Below are positions 15,878-23,942 of a DNA stretch of 64,000 nucleotides, piece after piece. The stretch's first letter is position 1; each line of letters begins with the position of its first letter. Under the pieces are notes generated by a model. That model had not been told where the DNA came from, made no database searches, and was given only the letters and a program-made list of their open reading frames with translations. Source of the DNA: Gemmatimonas sp. Its GTDB lineage: Bacteria > Gemmatimonadota > Gemmatimonadetes > Gemmatimonadales > Gemmatimonadaceae. The DNA is taken from assembly GCA_023910675.1 (NCBI GenBank), contig JAAVWC010000007.1, positions 1 to 64,000 on the forward strand, read 5' to 3'. Both the position numbers and the translations under genes were made by a program.

Positions 15878-17388
15878 CCGGCCGTTTTTCCCTTCGCGCA
15901 CTCGCTGCGATCAGCCTGACCGTTTTCGGCACGGCTGCGTGCGGCGAATCGAAGAACGCGGCAGACGCTGCCGCGAGCGCAATCGACGAACCGGCCGGCG
16001 GCGCCATTACCCAATGGACTGACAGCACGGAGCTCTTCATGGAGCATCCGGCGCTGATCGTCGGGGCGCCCGACAAGTTCGCGGTGCACCTCACTGATCT
16101 GACGGATTTCGCGCCGCTGCGCTCGGGACGTATCACCCTCACGTTCACGCCGCGTGGTGGCGGAAGCCCGGTGGTGGTGGTGCAAGACGCCCCGCGTTCG
16201 CCAGGCATCTATGGGCCGAGCCCCACGTTCACCACGGCGGGCGTCTACGACCTGATCATCCGTGTGGAGAGCCCGCAGGCGCGCGACAATCTCTACGTGC
16301 CGGGGCTGACGGTCTACGCGAATGCGGCGGCCGCCCCGCGCGACTCCGGTGGCGCCGAGAGCGGGATCTCCTTCCTCAAGGAGCAGGCATGGAAGACCCC
16401 GGGGTTCCGCTCGGCGTTCGCGACCGATGGAGAGTTGGCGGGCACGTTCGAGGCTCCCGGCGTAATCGAACCGGCCGCCGGTCGGTTCGCGCAGGTGAGT
16501 GCGCCCATCGCCGGGCTCGTCGACGCCTCCGGCGTCGCCAATACCCCGTCACCCGGCATGCTTGTGTCGCGCGGACAGACGCTGGCACTCCTGACGCCGT
16601 CACTCGGCGACGCCGGTAGCGCGGCCTATGCAGAAGCGCGCGCACGCCTGGCCGAGGCCGAAGACGAGCATGCGCGTGCGTTACGACTCTATGCTGTCGA
16701 GGCGGTGCCGCAGCGGCGTGTCCACGAGGCCGAGATCCGTCTTGCGGCGGCGCGCGAGGCGCTTGCTGGCTACAGTGGCGGTGAGTTGACTGGTGGACGT
16801 GTCGCCGTGCGCGCGCCTGTCGCGGGTGTGATTGCCGACCGGCGCGTAACACCGGGGAGTCGGATCGAGGCAGGGACACTGCTCTTCACGGTCGTCGATC
16901 CGTCTGTGGTGTGGCTGCGCGTGAACGTGCCTGCCGCGCAGGCGGCCACGGTGTCCCGCACGTCCGGCATGGAGTTCCGCGTGGAAGGGTCGGATCGCGT
17001 GTACACCGCGCGTCGCGTGATCTCGCTTGGCAGCGTGATTGACAGCGTATCGCGCTCGGTGCCGCTATTGCTCGAGGTGGCGAACAGCGACGGCACGCTC
17101 AAGATTGGCGCCGGCGCGCGGGTGGCGGTGCGCACCGGACAGCGCGAGTCGGGGGTAACCGTACCCGCTTCGGCCGTGCTCGATGAAGATGGTCGTCCCA
17201 TTGCCTACGTGCAGGTCGAAGGCGAGACGTTCGAGAAGCGCGTGCTCACCCTCGGCGCTCGCGATGGTGGCCGCGTCCTCGTGCGCGACGGCATTCGCGC
17301 GGGTGAACGCGTGGTGACCGGCGCCGCGTATCAGGTGCGGCTGGCGTCGCTCTCCACGGCCGTGCCCGCGCACGGTCACGAGCATTGA
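15874..17388 (+). CDS. czcB: CzcB-like RND periplasmic adaptor
   Basis: 504 aa. A lipoprotein-type signal (RALAAISLTVFGTAACGES) is followed by an extra N-terminal domain, about residues 45-150 (HPALIVGAPDKFAVHLTDLTDF, FTPRGGGSPVVVV), found in a subset of heavy-metal adaptors. Then comes the standard membrane-fusion architecture: barrel-sandwich half (GVIEPAAGRFAQVSAPIAG), a helical hairpin (AYAEARARLAEAEDEHARALRLY), the second half (VRAPVAGVIADRRVTPGSRIEAGTLLFTV), a beta-barrel and a membrane-proximal domain. The C-terminus ends in HGHEH, a possible metal ligand. It links the RND pump to the outer-membrane channel and may hand metal to the pump. ATG 15874 overlaps the CzcC stop; the CzcA gene begins 8 bp downstream. 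Confidence 0.88.
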   Translation: MTGRFSLRALAAISLTVFGTAACGESKNAADAAASAIDEPAGGAITQWTDSTELFMEHPALIVGAPDKFAVHLTDLTDFAPLRSGRITLTFTPRGGGSPVVVVQDAPRSPGIYGPSPTFTTAGVYDLIIRVESPQARDNLYVPGLTVYANAAAAPRDSGGAESGISFLKEQAWKTPGFRSAFATDGELAGTFEAPGVIEPAAGRFAQVSAPIAGLVDASGVANTPSPGMLVSRGQTLALLTPSLGDAGSAAYAEARARLAEAEDEHARALRLYAVEAVPQRRVHEAEIRLAAAREALAGYSGGELTGGRVAVRAPVAGVIADRRVTPGSRIEAGTLLFTVVDPSVVWLRVNVPAAQAATVSRTSGMEFRVEGSDRVYTARRVISLGSVIDSVSRSVPLLLEVANSDGTLKIGAGARVAVRTGQRESGVTVPASAVLDEDGRPIAYVQVEGETFEKRVLTLGARDGGRVLVRDGIRAGERVVTGAAYQVRLASLSTAVPAHGHEH

Positions 17389-17395
17389 GGCGCGC

Positions 17396-20300
17396 ATGTT
17401 GAATCGCTTGATCGCGTGGGCGCTGGCCAATCGCGTCATCGTGCTTGCCGCATCAGCGCTCATGCTGATCGGTGGGGCCTACACGGCGTGGCGCATGCCG
17501 GTGGATGTGTTCCCCGATCTCACGGCGCCCACGGTAACCGTGCTTACCGAGGCCCACGGCATGGCGCCGGAAGAAGTCGAAGCGTTGGTGTCGTTCCCCA
17601 TCGAGACGTCGGTGAACGGCGCCACGGGTGTGCGTCGCGTGCGCTCGTCCACGGCGCAGGGCATCTCGGTGGTGTGGGTCGAGTTCGACTGGGGCACCGA
17701 TATCTTCCGCGCGCGACAGATCGTCGCCGAGAAGCTGCAGACGGTGTCGGCGGCGCTGCCCACGGGCATCTCCGCACCGGTACTGGCGCCGGTGTCGAGT
17801 GTAATGGGCGAGATCCTCATGATCGGTCTCACCGGCACGCAGTCGCCTACGGAGCTGCGCACGGTCGCCGATTGGACGATTCGTCGTCGGCTGCTGGCGG
17901 TGCCCGGCGTGGCGCAGGTGATCCCTATTGGTGGGGCGGTGAAGCAGTATCAGGTGCTTGCTGATCCGGCACGCATGATGATGGCCGGCGTATCGCTCGA
18001 GCAGGTCGTCCGCGCGGCGCGCGGTTCGAATGCGAACGCATCGGGCGGCGTGTACATGGATCGCGGGCAAGAGTACGTGGTTCGTGGCATAGGCCGAGTG
18101 CAGTCGGTGGCGGATATTGCCAGTACGGTGGTTGCCGTGCGTGGTGGCACGCCGGTCGCGCTCGGGCAGGTAGCCGACGTGACGGTGGGCACGGCCCCCA
18201 AGTTCGGCGACGGCAGTGTGAACGCGCAGCCCGGTGTGGTGCTCGCCGTGCAGAAGCAGCCTGGCGCGAACACGCTGGAGCTCACCGAGCGCATCGAGCG
18301 GGAACTCGCGGCCATTCAGGTCTCGTTGCCGGCCGGCATGAAGGTGCACGTCGAACTCTTCCGTCAGGCGAGCTTCATTCGGGTCGCGGTGGACAATGTG
18401 GTGAAAGCGCTGCGAGACGGTGCCGTGCTGGTGGTGATCGTGCTGTTCCTTTTTCTGTGGAACCTGCGTGCGACGGCCATTTCCATCGTGGCCATTCCGC
18501 TCTCGCTTGTGGTGGCCATCTTCGCGATGAAGCTGCTTGGTATCAGTATCAATACGATGACGCTGGGCGGTATGGCCATTGCCATTGGTGCACTGGTGGA
18601 CGATGCCATCATCGACGTGGAGAATGTGTTCCGGCGTCTCAAGGAGAATCATCATCGCCCGCCCGCCGAACGGCAGCCGGCCCTGCGCGTCGTGTACGAT
18701 GCCTCGAAGGAGATTCGGGCGAGTATCGTGAACGCCACGCTGATCATCATCGTGGTGTTCCTGCCGCTCTTCTTTCTTGGTGGCGTGGAGGGGCGGCTGT
18801 TGCGTCCGCTCGGCTTCGCCTATGTGGTGTCGATTCTCGCGTCGTTGCTGGTCGCGGTCACGGTCACGCCGGTGCTGTGCGCGTATCTTTTGCCGAACTC
18901 CAGAGCGGTGCAGCGCGAAGAAGAGAGCCGCCTCGTGGTGTGGCTCAAGGCGCGGTATGCTCGTGTGCTCACGCGGGTGCTGGCGCACCCCAAGCGGGTG
19001 CTGGCCGGCGCAGTGATCGCGCTCGTGTTCAGCATGGCGGGTATCCCCATGCTGGGCTCCGCGTTCCTGCCGGAGTTCAACGAAGGGGCGCTGACGGTCT
19101 CCGTGGTCACCGTCCCCGGCACGTCGCTCGAGGAGTCGAACACGATTGGTCTGCGGGTGGAGCAGATCCTCAAGTCCAAACCGGCGGTCATCAACACGGA
19201 TCGTCGGCAGGGGCGGGCCGAGCTCGACGAGCATGCGCAAGGTGTGAATGCGGCGGAAATCGACGTCACGCTGCGCGATGATGCCGACAAGGAGGTGCTG
19301 TTCGAGGAGCTCCGCAACGAGTTCACGGCGATCCCCGGTACGAACGTCACTATCGGACAGCCCATCGGACATCGCATCGATCACATGCTGTCTGGCACAC
19401 GGGCGAACATCGCGGTGAAGCTGTTTGGGCCGGACTTGTATCAGCTCCGGCAGATCGGCACGCAGATTCGCGACGTGATGGCCAGCGTGCCCGGCGTGGC
19501 CGACCTGCAGCTCGAACAACAGTCCGATGTGCCGCAGCTCCGCATCAAGGCAGACCGCGCGGCGCTCGCGCGGCACGGCATGACGGTGGGGCAACTCGCC
19601 GAAGCCATCGACGTAGCGCTGAACGGTGAGGCCGTGTCGCAAGTCCTCGAGGAGGGGCGCAGCGTTGATCTTGTCGTCCGCTACCCGGAGGCGTATCGCC
19701 TCAACGCGGAAGCCATTGCGGCGGTCTCGTTCGATACGCCCACGGGCCAGCACGTCCCGCTGTCCCAACTCGCCGCGGTCACGGTGGACCGTGGCCCCAA
19801 CACCATCTCGCGTGAGAACGTGCAACGAAAGATTGTGGTGCAGGCCAACGTCGCCGGTCGAGACCTTGGCAGCACTGTCGCAGACATCGAGCAGGCGGTG
19901 AGCAAGGCAGTAACGCTGCCACCAGGGTACTTCGTGGAGTACGGTGGGCAATTCGAGGCGCAGGCGGAGGCCACGCGCACGCTGTCGGTGCTCTCGCTGT
20001 TGTCGGTCGCGGCCATCTTCCTGCTGCTGTACGGTGAATTCGGGTCGGCGCGGACGGCGGGGCTGGTGATGGCGAACCTGCCCCTCGCGCTCATCGGGGG
20101 TGTAGTGGCGGTGCTGCTCACCGGCCGTGTGGTGAGCATCGCCTCGCTCGTTGGGTTTGTCACACTCTTCGGCATTGCGACACGCAACGGCATTCTGCTG
20201 GTGGCGCACTATCGCCAGTTGCTCTCGGAGGGGGTACCGTTCGCGGAGGCCATCACGCGCGGTTCCCTCGAACGCCTGTCACCAATTCTCATGACCGCAC

Positions 20301-20491
20301 TTACGGCTGGGTTGGCGCTCATTCCGCTCGCCTTCGGCGGGGGAGAGCCCGGCAACGAACTGCAGACCCCTATGGCCATCGTCATTCTTGGTGGCTTGGT
20401 ATCGGCCACGGTGCTCAACATGATCGTGCTACCGGCGCTCTACTGGTTGTACGGGGCGCGCGAAGTGAAGCTCGAGGAGGGTACGACATGA
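17396..20491 (+). CDS. czcA: HME-type RND heavy-metal efflux pump (CzcA/CusA family)
   Basis: 1031 aa with the RND plan: TM1 (ANRVIVLAASALMLIGGAY), first periplasmic loop, TM2-6, TM7, second loop and TM8-12. Family markers include DVFPDLTAPTVTV near the N-terminus and GIATRNGILLVAHY near the C-terminus. The TM4 charge-relay region, about residues 394-408, reads AIGALVDDAIIDVEN. Zn/Co/Cd pumps have DFGIIVDGAVVMVEN there and Cu/Ag pumps AIGAMVDAAIVMIEN, so the first Asp of the divalent type is missing while a DD pair and an extra Asp are present. The exported metal therefore cannot be assigned. Proton-driven efflux across the envelope with CzcB and an outer-membrane protein is expected. The stop overlaps the HupE start. 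Confidence 0.9.
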   Translation: MLNRLIAWALANRVIVLAASALMLIGGAYTAWRMPVDVFPDLTAPTVTVLTEAHGMAPEEVEALVSFPIETSVNGATGVRRVRSSTAQGISVVWVEFDWGTDIFRARQIVAEKLQTVSAALPTGISAPVLAPVSSVMGEILMIGLTGTQSPTELRTVADWTIRRRLLAVPGVAQVIPIGGAVKQYQVLADPARMMMAGVSLEQVVRAARGSNANASGGVYMDRGQEYVVRGIGRVQSVADIASTVVAVRGGTPVALGQVADVTVGTAPKFGDGSVNAQPGVVLAVQKQPGANTLELTERIERELAAIQVSLPAGMKVHVELFRQASFIRVAVDNVVKALRDGAVLVVIVLFLFLWNLRATAISIVAIPLSLVVAIFAMKLLGISINTMTLGGMAIAIGALVDDAIIDVENVFRRLKENHHRPPAERQPALRVVYDASKEIRASIVNATLIIIVVFLPLFFLGGVEGRLLRPLGFAYVVSILASLLVAVTVTPVLCAYLLPNSRAVQREEESRLVVWLKARYARVLTRVLAHPKRVLAGAVIALVFSMAGIPMLGSAFLPEFNEGALTVSVVTVPGTSLEESNTIGLRVEQILKSKPAVINTDRRQGRAELDEHAQGVNAAEIDVTLRDDADKEVLFEELRNEFTAIPGTNVTIGQPIGHRIDHMLSGTRANIAVKLFGPDLYQLRQIGTQIRDVMASVPGVADLQLEQQSDVPQLRIKADRAALARHGMTVGQLAEAIDVALNGEAVSQVLEEGRSVDLVVRYPEAYRLNAEAIAAVSFDTPTGQHVPLSQLAAVTVDRGPNTISRENVQRKIVVQANVAGRDLGSTVADIEQAVSKAVTLPPGYFVEYGGQFEAQAEATRTLSVLSLLSVAAIFLLLYGEFGSARTAGLVMANLPLALIGGVVAVLLTGRVVSIASLVGFVTLFGIATRNGILLVAHYRQLLSEGVPFAEAITRGSLERLSPILMTALTAGLALIPLAFGGGEPGNELQTPMAIVILGGLVSATVLNMIVLPALYWLYGAREVKLEEGTT

Positions 20492-21192
20492 TCCCCGCAC
20501 GCTGGGCGCGATGGGCCCCGCTGCTCGCCGTGATGCTGCTCGCTGCCGCACCAAGCGTGATGCTCGCGCACGGCGTCTCCGTCGGCGACAAGGGCTACAT
20601 CCAGGAAACCTTCGGCGTGCGTCTGGTGCCGTTTCTTTACCTGGGTGCCAAGCACATGGTCACCGGGTACGACCACATCCTGTTCCTGTGCGGCGTGATC
20701 TTCTACCTGTACCGCGTGCGGGACATCGCCACGTACGTCACGCTGTTCGCGGTGGGCCATTCGAGCACGCTCATCCTTGGTGTGCTCACGAAGATCAGCG
20801 TGAGCCCGTACCTCATCGACGCGATCATCGGGTTCTCGGTCGCCTACAAGGCGCTCGACAATGTGGGCGCGTTTCAGAAGTGGTTCGGCGTGCAGCCCAA
20901 TCCACGCGCCGCCACGTTGGTGTTCGGTCTCTTTCACGGCTTCGGGCTTGCCACCAAGCTGCTCGACTTCGAGATGGATCCCGACGGGCTCGTGCAGAAT
21001 CTGCTCGCGTTCAACGTGGGTGTCGAAGTCGGACAGATGCTCGCGCTCACTGTGGTGCTCATCGCGATGAGCTACTGGCGGCGGTCGTCGTCGTTTCTCC
21101 GCAGTGGTTTTACGGCCAACATGCTGTTGCTGGTGGCCGGCCTCCTGCTCGTGGGTTACCAGCTCACGGGCTACTTCTCCACGCAAGCCTAA
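20488..21192 (+). CDS. HupE/UreJ-like membrane protein
   Basis: 234 aa starting within the end of the pump gene (ATGA at 20488). A signal or first membrane segment (LLAVMLLAAAPSVMLAHG) is followed by GAKHMVTGYDHILFLCGVIFYL and VTLFAVGHSSTLIL, the HxxxGxDHxxF and GHS signatures of the HupE/UreJ family, several further helices, LVFGLFHGFGLATKLLDF and a C-terminal helix. Family members are proposed nickel/cobalt (or copper) permeases or metal-handling membrane proteins associated with hydrogenase and urease. In heavy-metal efflux loci they recur next to CzcA-like pumps and the transmembrane anchor protein, as here. Conserved His and Asp residues in the membrane would bind metal. Confidence 0.8.
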   Translation: MIPARWARWAPLLAVMLLAAAPSVMLAHGVSVGDKGYIQETFGVRLVPFLYLGAKHMVTGYDHILFLCGVIFYLYRVRDIATYVTLFAVGHSSTLILGVLTKISVSPYLIDAIIGFSVAYKALDNVGAFQKWFGVQPNPRAATLVFGLFHGFGLATKLLDFEMDPDGLVQNLLAFNVGVEVGQMLALTVVLIAMSYWRRSSSFLRSGFTANMLLLVAGLLLVGYQLTGYFSTQA

Positions 21193-21201
21193 GGTCCCGC
21201 C

Positions 21202-21636
21202 ATGTTCGCACTGTTTACCCGCCTGATCGTCGTCCCGGTGTCGCTCTCCATCTCGTCGCCGACCGCGCGTCCGGTCGCGTTGCTCTCCGATGTCGCGGCG
21301 ACCACCGCTGCGCAGACGAGGCGCGATTCCATGACGGTGACCATCGCGCCGGCTAAGCGGATCGAGGTGAAGCTCGTGATGAAGAAGGGCGAGAAGGCCA
21401 CCTTCGAGTGGGCCACGAACGGCGCCGAGGTGGGCTACAACCTGCACGGCGAGGTGCCTACTGATCCCAGCGTGAAGGCCCACATTTACCAGCGCGGCTC
21501 ATCGAAGGGTGAGAAGGGCAGCATCGAAGCGGTGTTCGATGGCGTGCATGGCTGGTCGTGGCGAAACACGGGTGAGCAGCCGGTCACCGTAACGGTGAAG
21601 GCGAACGGGCAGTTCTCTGCGCTCAAGAAGATGTGA
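21202..21636 (+). CDS. Periplasmic half of a split 'transmembrane anchor protein'
   Basis: 144 aa with a short hydrophobic N-terminus (FTRLIVVPVSLSIS). From about residue 44 it reads MTVTIAPAKRIEVKLVMKKGEKATFEW, YNLHGEVPTD and FDGVHGWSWRN, the C-terminal soluble domain of the conserved 'transmembrane anchor protein' of cation-efflux operons (pattern EVKLVM..G..A.F.W, ..HG.., FxGxHGWFWRN). In that family this domain follows an N-terminal membrane helix in one chain of about 220 aa. Here the membrane part is encoded by the next gene, after this one. Its His and Trp residues could contact metal. The ATG at 21202 is 9 bp after the HupE stop. Family assignment is from remembered motifs, not a search. 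Confidence 0.65.
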   Translation: MFALFTRLIVVPVSLSISSPTARPVALLSDVAATTAAQTRRDSMTVTIAPAKRIEVKLVMKKGEKATFEWATNGAEVGYNLHGEVPTDPSVKAHIYQRGSSKGEKGSIEAVFDGVHGWSWRNTGEQPVTVTVKANGQFSALKKM

Positions 21637-21890
21637 TGACCGCCCCGTCTCAAAACCCCGAGGGGCCGAGTCTCGCGTCGCTGCGTCGGGCGTCGCTCGT
21701 CGCCGTGGTCATCGCGGCGGTGCTGGTAGTGACCGCTGTGCTTCCGGCCGAATACGGGGTCGACCCCACGGGGATCGGCCGCCGTATCGGTCTTACGCAG
21801 ATGGGCCGTTTGAAGCAGGAGCTCGCCAAGGAGGCCATCGAGGACGCGCGAGCGGACTCGGTGGCCGCTGCGGCGGCGCGGGCGACGTAG
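21633..21890 (+). CDS. Membrane-anchor half of the split 'transmembrane anchor protein'
   Basis: 85 aa, start overlapping the previous stop (ATGTGATG region, ATG 21633). LRRASLVAVVIAAVLVVTAVLPAEYGVDPTGIGRRIGLTQMGRLKQELAKEA contains one membrane helix followed by VLPAEYGxDPTGIGRxxGLTxMGxxKxxLAxEA, which is the characteristic N-terminal module of transmembrane anchor proteins in heavy-metal RND loci. Normally the periplasmic domain found in the preceding gene is fused to its C-terminus. Both halves kept as separate, inverted-order, overlapping genes implies they still work as a complex. It ends directly against the convergent gene at 21891. Confidence 0.7.
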   Translation: MMTAPSQNPEGPSLASLRRASLVAVVIAAVLVVTAVLPAEYGVDPTGIGRRIGLTQMGRLKQELAKEAIEDARADSVAAAAARAT

Positions 21891-22316
21891 TTAGTCCTCC
21901 AGCACGAGATCGCCGCACGCCACGCGACGCGAGTCGCGTGGTGATGCGGCGACGACTACATGAAATCCACCAGTGTCGGGGAGCGCGAGCCGCAGTGTCA
22001 CCGTGCCGACCCCCTTACCGTCCTTGCCGATGCGAATGATGGGGTAGGCGGTGGAGTCGCCAAACACCGTCCCGGGCTTCGCGCACGTGCCGTGTCGTAC
22101 CCGCCACATGCGCACGGCACCCGGGGTGTCGTTGCGCTGCGCCATCTCCACGAACGTGGTGTTTGGCGCCTTGTCGGCAAACATCTCGAGGTCGCCGCGC
22201 ATGGCGCCGCCGTTCACGGCGATGGCGGTGCCGATCCACACCTCGTGTGGTAGGGGCCGGGCGGCGGCGAGTGGCGCCGTAATGAGCGTCAGCAGCAGTA
22301 TGCGGAGTGAACGTGA
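21891..22316 (-). pseudogene. Small secreted beta-rich protein lacking a usable start codon
   Basis: The minus strand encodes RILLLTLITAPLAAARPLPHEV (a signal peptide with AAA-RP cleavage) and then GAMRGDLEMF, GTCAKPGTVFGDSTAYPIIRIGKDGKGVGTVTLRLALPDTGGFHVVVAASP and VACGDLVLED. The paired Cys (GTC...ACGDL) and HVVV layout recall secreted Cu/Zn-superoxide-dismutase-like or CHRD-like domains, without their metal ligands being clear. The only nearby ATG (22325) reads ATG-CCA-TAG, so a stop lies two codons after it, in frame with the signal peptide. A GTG at 22241 would start inside the mature protein. Either an unusual start is used or this gene has a nonsense change. It converges with the anchor-protein gene with no gap. 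Confidence 0.5.
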
Positions 22317-22447
22317 CTATGGCATCCCCTGAAGGTGCTCTCCGAGGCGTTGGCGTCGCTACTGCGCCGACGGATCGGGCACATTGGCCCGGAATGCGGT
22401 GTCTGGCGGCTGGCGATGCCACTGCGTCTCGCGGTCTCAAAAGGGGA

Positions 22448-22476
22448 TTGATTTTATCGGGATAAGGATTGATACT
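22448..22476 (+). promoter_or_regulatory. AT-rich promoter with a TTATCGGGATAA palindrome before the CbiX-like gene
   Basis: TTGATT (22448-22453), a 17-bp spacer and GATACT (22471-22476) form a good sigma70-like promoter in an otherwise GC-rich region. The spacer begins with TTATCGGGATAA (22454-22465), a near palindrome with GATAA half-sites, a likely operator for a metal-responsive regulator. The start codon of the exported CbiX-like gene is about 40 bp downstream. Confidence 0.6.
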
Positions 22477-22516
22477 ATCTCGGAGATTGCGACTCGTTCT
22501 CAACTAGCATCACGCC

Positions 22517-23464
22517 ATGGCCCACCCTCTCTTCCCCGCTCCCCCGATGAAGCGCTTTATCCGGTCGCCCCGTCCCCTCGGCCGCCTGCTCCTCGGCCTG
22601 TCCTTGCTCGCGGCGGCATCGCGGCCCGCCGCCGCCAACGCGCAGTCGGTCGGTACAATCGTCATCGCGCACGGCGGCGATTCGCTTTGGAATGCCACCG
22701 TCCGTCGGAGCATCGCCGGCGCCAACACTGGTGGCCCTGTGGAGTTGAGTTTCCTCATGGGTCCCGAAGCGGCGCACGCGCGCTTTCAGGATGCGGTCAC
22801 TCGCCTCGAGAAGCAGGGCGTCTCCGAAATCGTCGTGGTCCCGCTCCTCGTGTCCAGCTTCAGCGGGCATTACGATCAAATCCGCTACCTGGCGGGAGAC
22901 TCGGTGCGCCTCGATGAACAGATGACGCACCACCTGCATATGGCGGGGATCGAAAAGCCGACGGCCAAGGTGCCGCTGCGCCTGGCCAAGGCGCTCGATA
23001 ACTCATACGAGGTGGCACGCATTCTGTCCGACCGGGCACTCGCCTTGAGCAAGATACCCAAAGACGCGGCCCTGTTCATCGTGGGCCACGGTCCAAACTC
23101 GGCTGAAGACTACGCTGCCTGGATGGAGAACCTCCGTCCCGTGGCCGACTCGGTAAAGGCATGGACGGGCTTCAAGGATGTGCGCGTTGATATGGTGCGC
23201 GACGATGCGCCGGCGTCCGTTCGCGCCGAGGCCGTTCGTCGCGTGCGCGAACTCATCGACTTGCAGGCGATGGCCACGGGACGTGATGTCATTGTCATAC
23301 CGGTGCTCATCTCGAAGGGGATGGTGAGTCGCGACAAAGTGCCCAACGACATTCGTGGGACGCGTTCGGTGTACGCCGGAGAGCCGCTGGCGCCACACCC
23401 GATCCTCGCGCGATGGGTCGAACGCCGCGTGCGCGAGACGGCCTCCGGACGCACGGCACAGTAA
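22517..23464 (+). CDS. Exported CbiX/SirB-like chelatase-fold protein
   Basis: 315 aa, with a signal peptide after MKR (RLLLGLSLLAAASRPAAANAQ); ATG 22547 is an alternative start that places the signal at the very N-terminus. The mature part has VGTIVIAHGGDSLW near residue 46 and a second, related block with LFIVGHGPNSAEDY near 180, the duplicated (I/V)AHGS-type motif of sirohydrochlorin cobalto- or ferrochelatases. The active-site His residues are present in both blocks. These enzymes insert Co, Ni or Fe into tetrapyrroles in the cytoplasm. An exported version next to a metal-efflux operon more likely binds metal in the periplasm. Metal binding is inference. It has its own promoter with an operator-like palindrome. 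Confidence 0.75.
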   Translation: MAHPLFPAPPMKRFIRSPRPLGRLLLGLSLLAAASRPAAANAQSVGTIVIAHGGDSLWNATVRRSIAGANTGGPVELSFLMGPEAAHARFQDAVTRLEKQGVSEIVVVPLLVSSFSGHYDQIRYLAGDSVRLDEQMTHHLHMAGIEKPTAKVPLRLAKALDNSYEVARILSDRALALSKIPKDAALFIVGHGPNSAEDYAAWMENLRPVADSVKAWTGFKDVRVDMVRDDAPASVRAEAVRRVRELIDLQAMATGRDVIVIPVLISKGMVSRDKVPNDIRGTRSVYAGEPLAPHPILARWVERRVRETASGRTAQ

Positions 23465-23606
23465 CGGCCGGCAGCGCTCGCCCGTTGGCACCGCGCGTGG
23501 CCGTCGTCACCCTGCCACGGGCACGCAACTTGACGACCACTGCTGACTCACGTTGAGACGCGCCGCCGTGTGCGGCGCGTCGCGCCACGCCCGCAGGAGG
23601 TGCCTT

Positions 23607-23861
23607 GTGTCACACGACGAAAACCGTACGCCGCGGTCCGCCGATCTCCCGGCCGACCGCCACGCCGACGAGCCTGGATGGGAAGCGGAACAGGAGAAAA
23701 AAGGCGGATGGGAACACCGCAACGACCGCGTTGACCGGCTGCGTGAAGGGGACGAGCACCCCCTCCACCACGGGCAGACGCTACACGGCGGACACGCCTT
23801 CGACGGTGAAGCGCATCACGATCCCGAAACGCCAAAGCGAGTGAATCCGAAATCGCCGTGA
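23607..23861 (+). CDS. Small hydrophilic His/Asp-rich protein
   Basis: 84 aa from GTG 23607, supported by an AGGAGG site seven bases upstream. The sequence is highly charged (DENRTPRSADLPADRHADEPGWEAEQEKKGGWEHRND), with many His residues in the second half (HPLHHGQTLHGGHAFDGEAHHDPE), and has no signal or membrane segment. It follows the exported CbiX-like gene by 143 bp. Composition suggests cytoplasmic metal binding, but no family is recognised. Confidence 0.5.
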   Translation: MSHDENRTPRSADLPADRHADEPGWEAEQEKKGGWEHRNDRVDRLREGDEHPLHHGQTLHGGHAFDGEAHHDPETPKRVNPKSP

Positions 23862-23942
23862 TTGATGGAGGGATCGACGGTCGAGCGCAGCGAGTCGCGA
23901 GTCGGTGCATCGCTCAGCGGGCACCCTCTCGCCGCTTGCGCG

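Noticed and set aside
17453-20209. 918-codon minus-strand ORF opposite the CzcA-like gene
   Set aside because: It is rich in His, Arg and Gln as expected for the complement of a high-GC gene, has no domains, and the plus-strand RND protein is certain.
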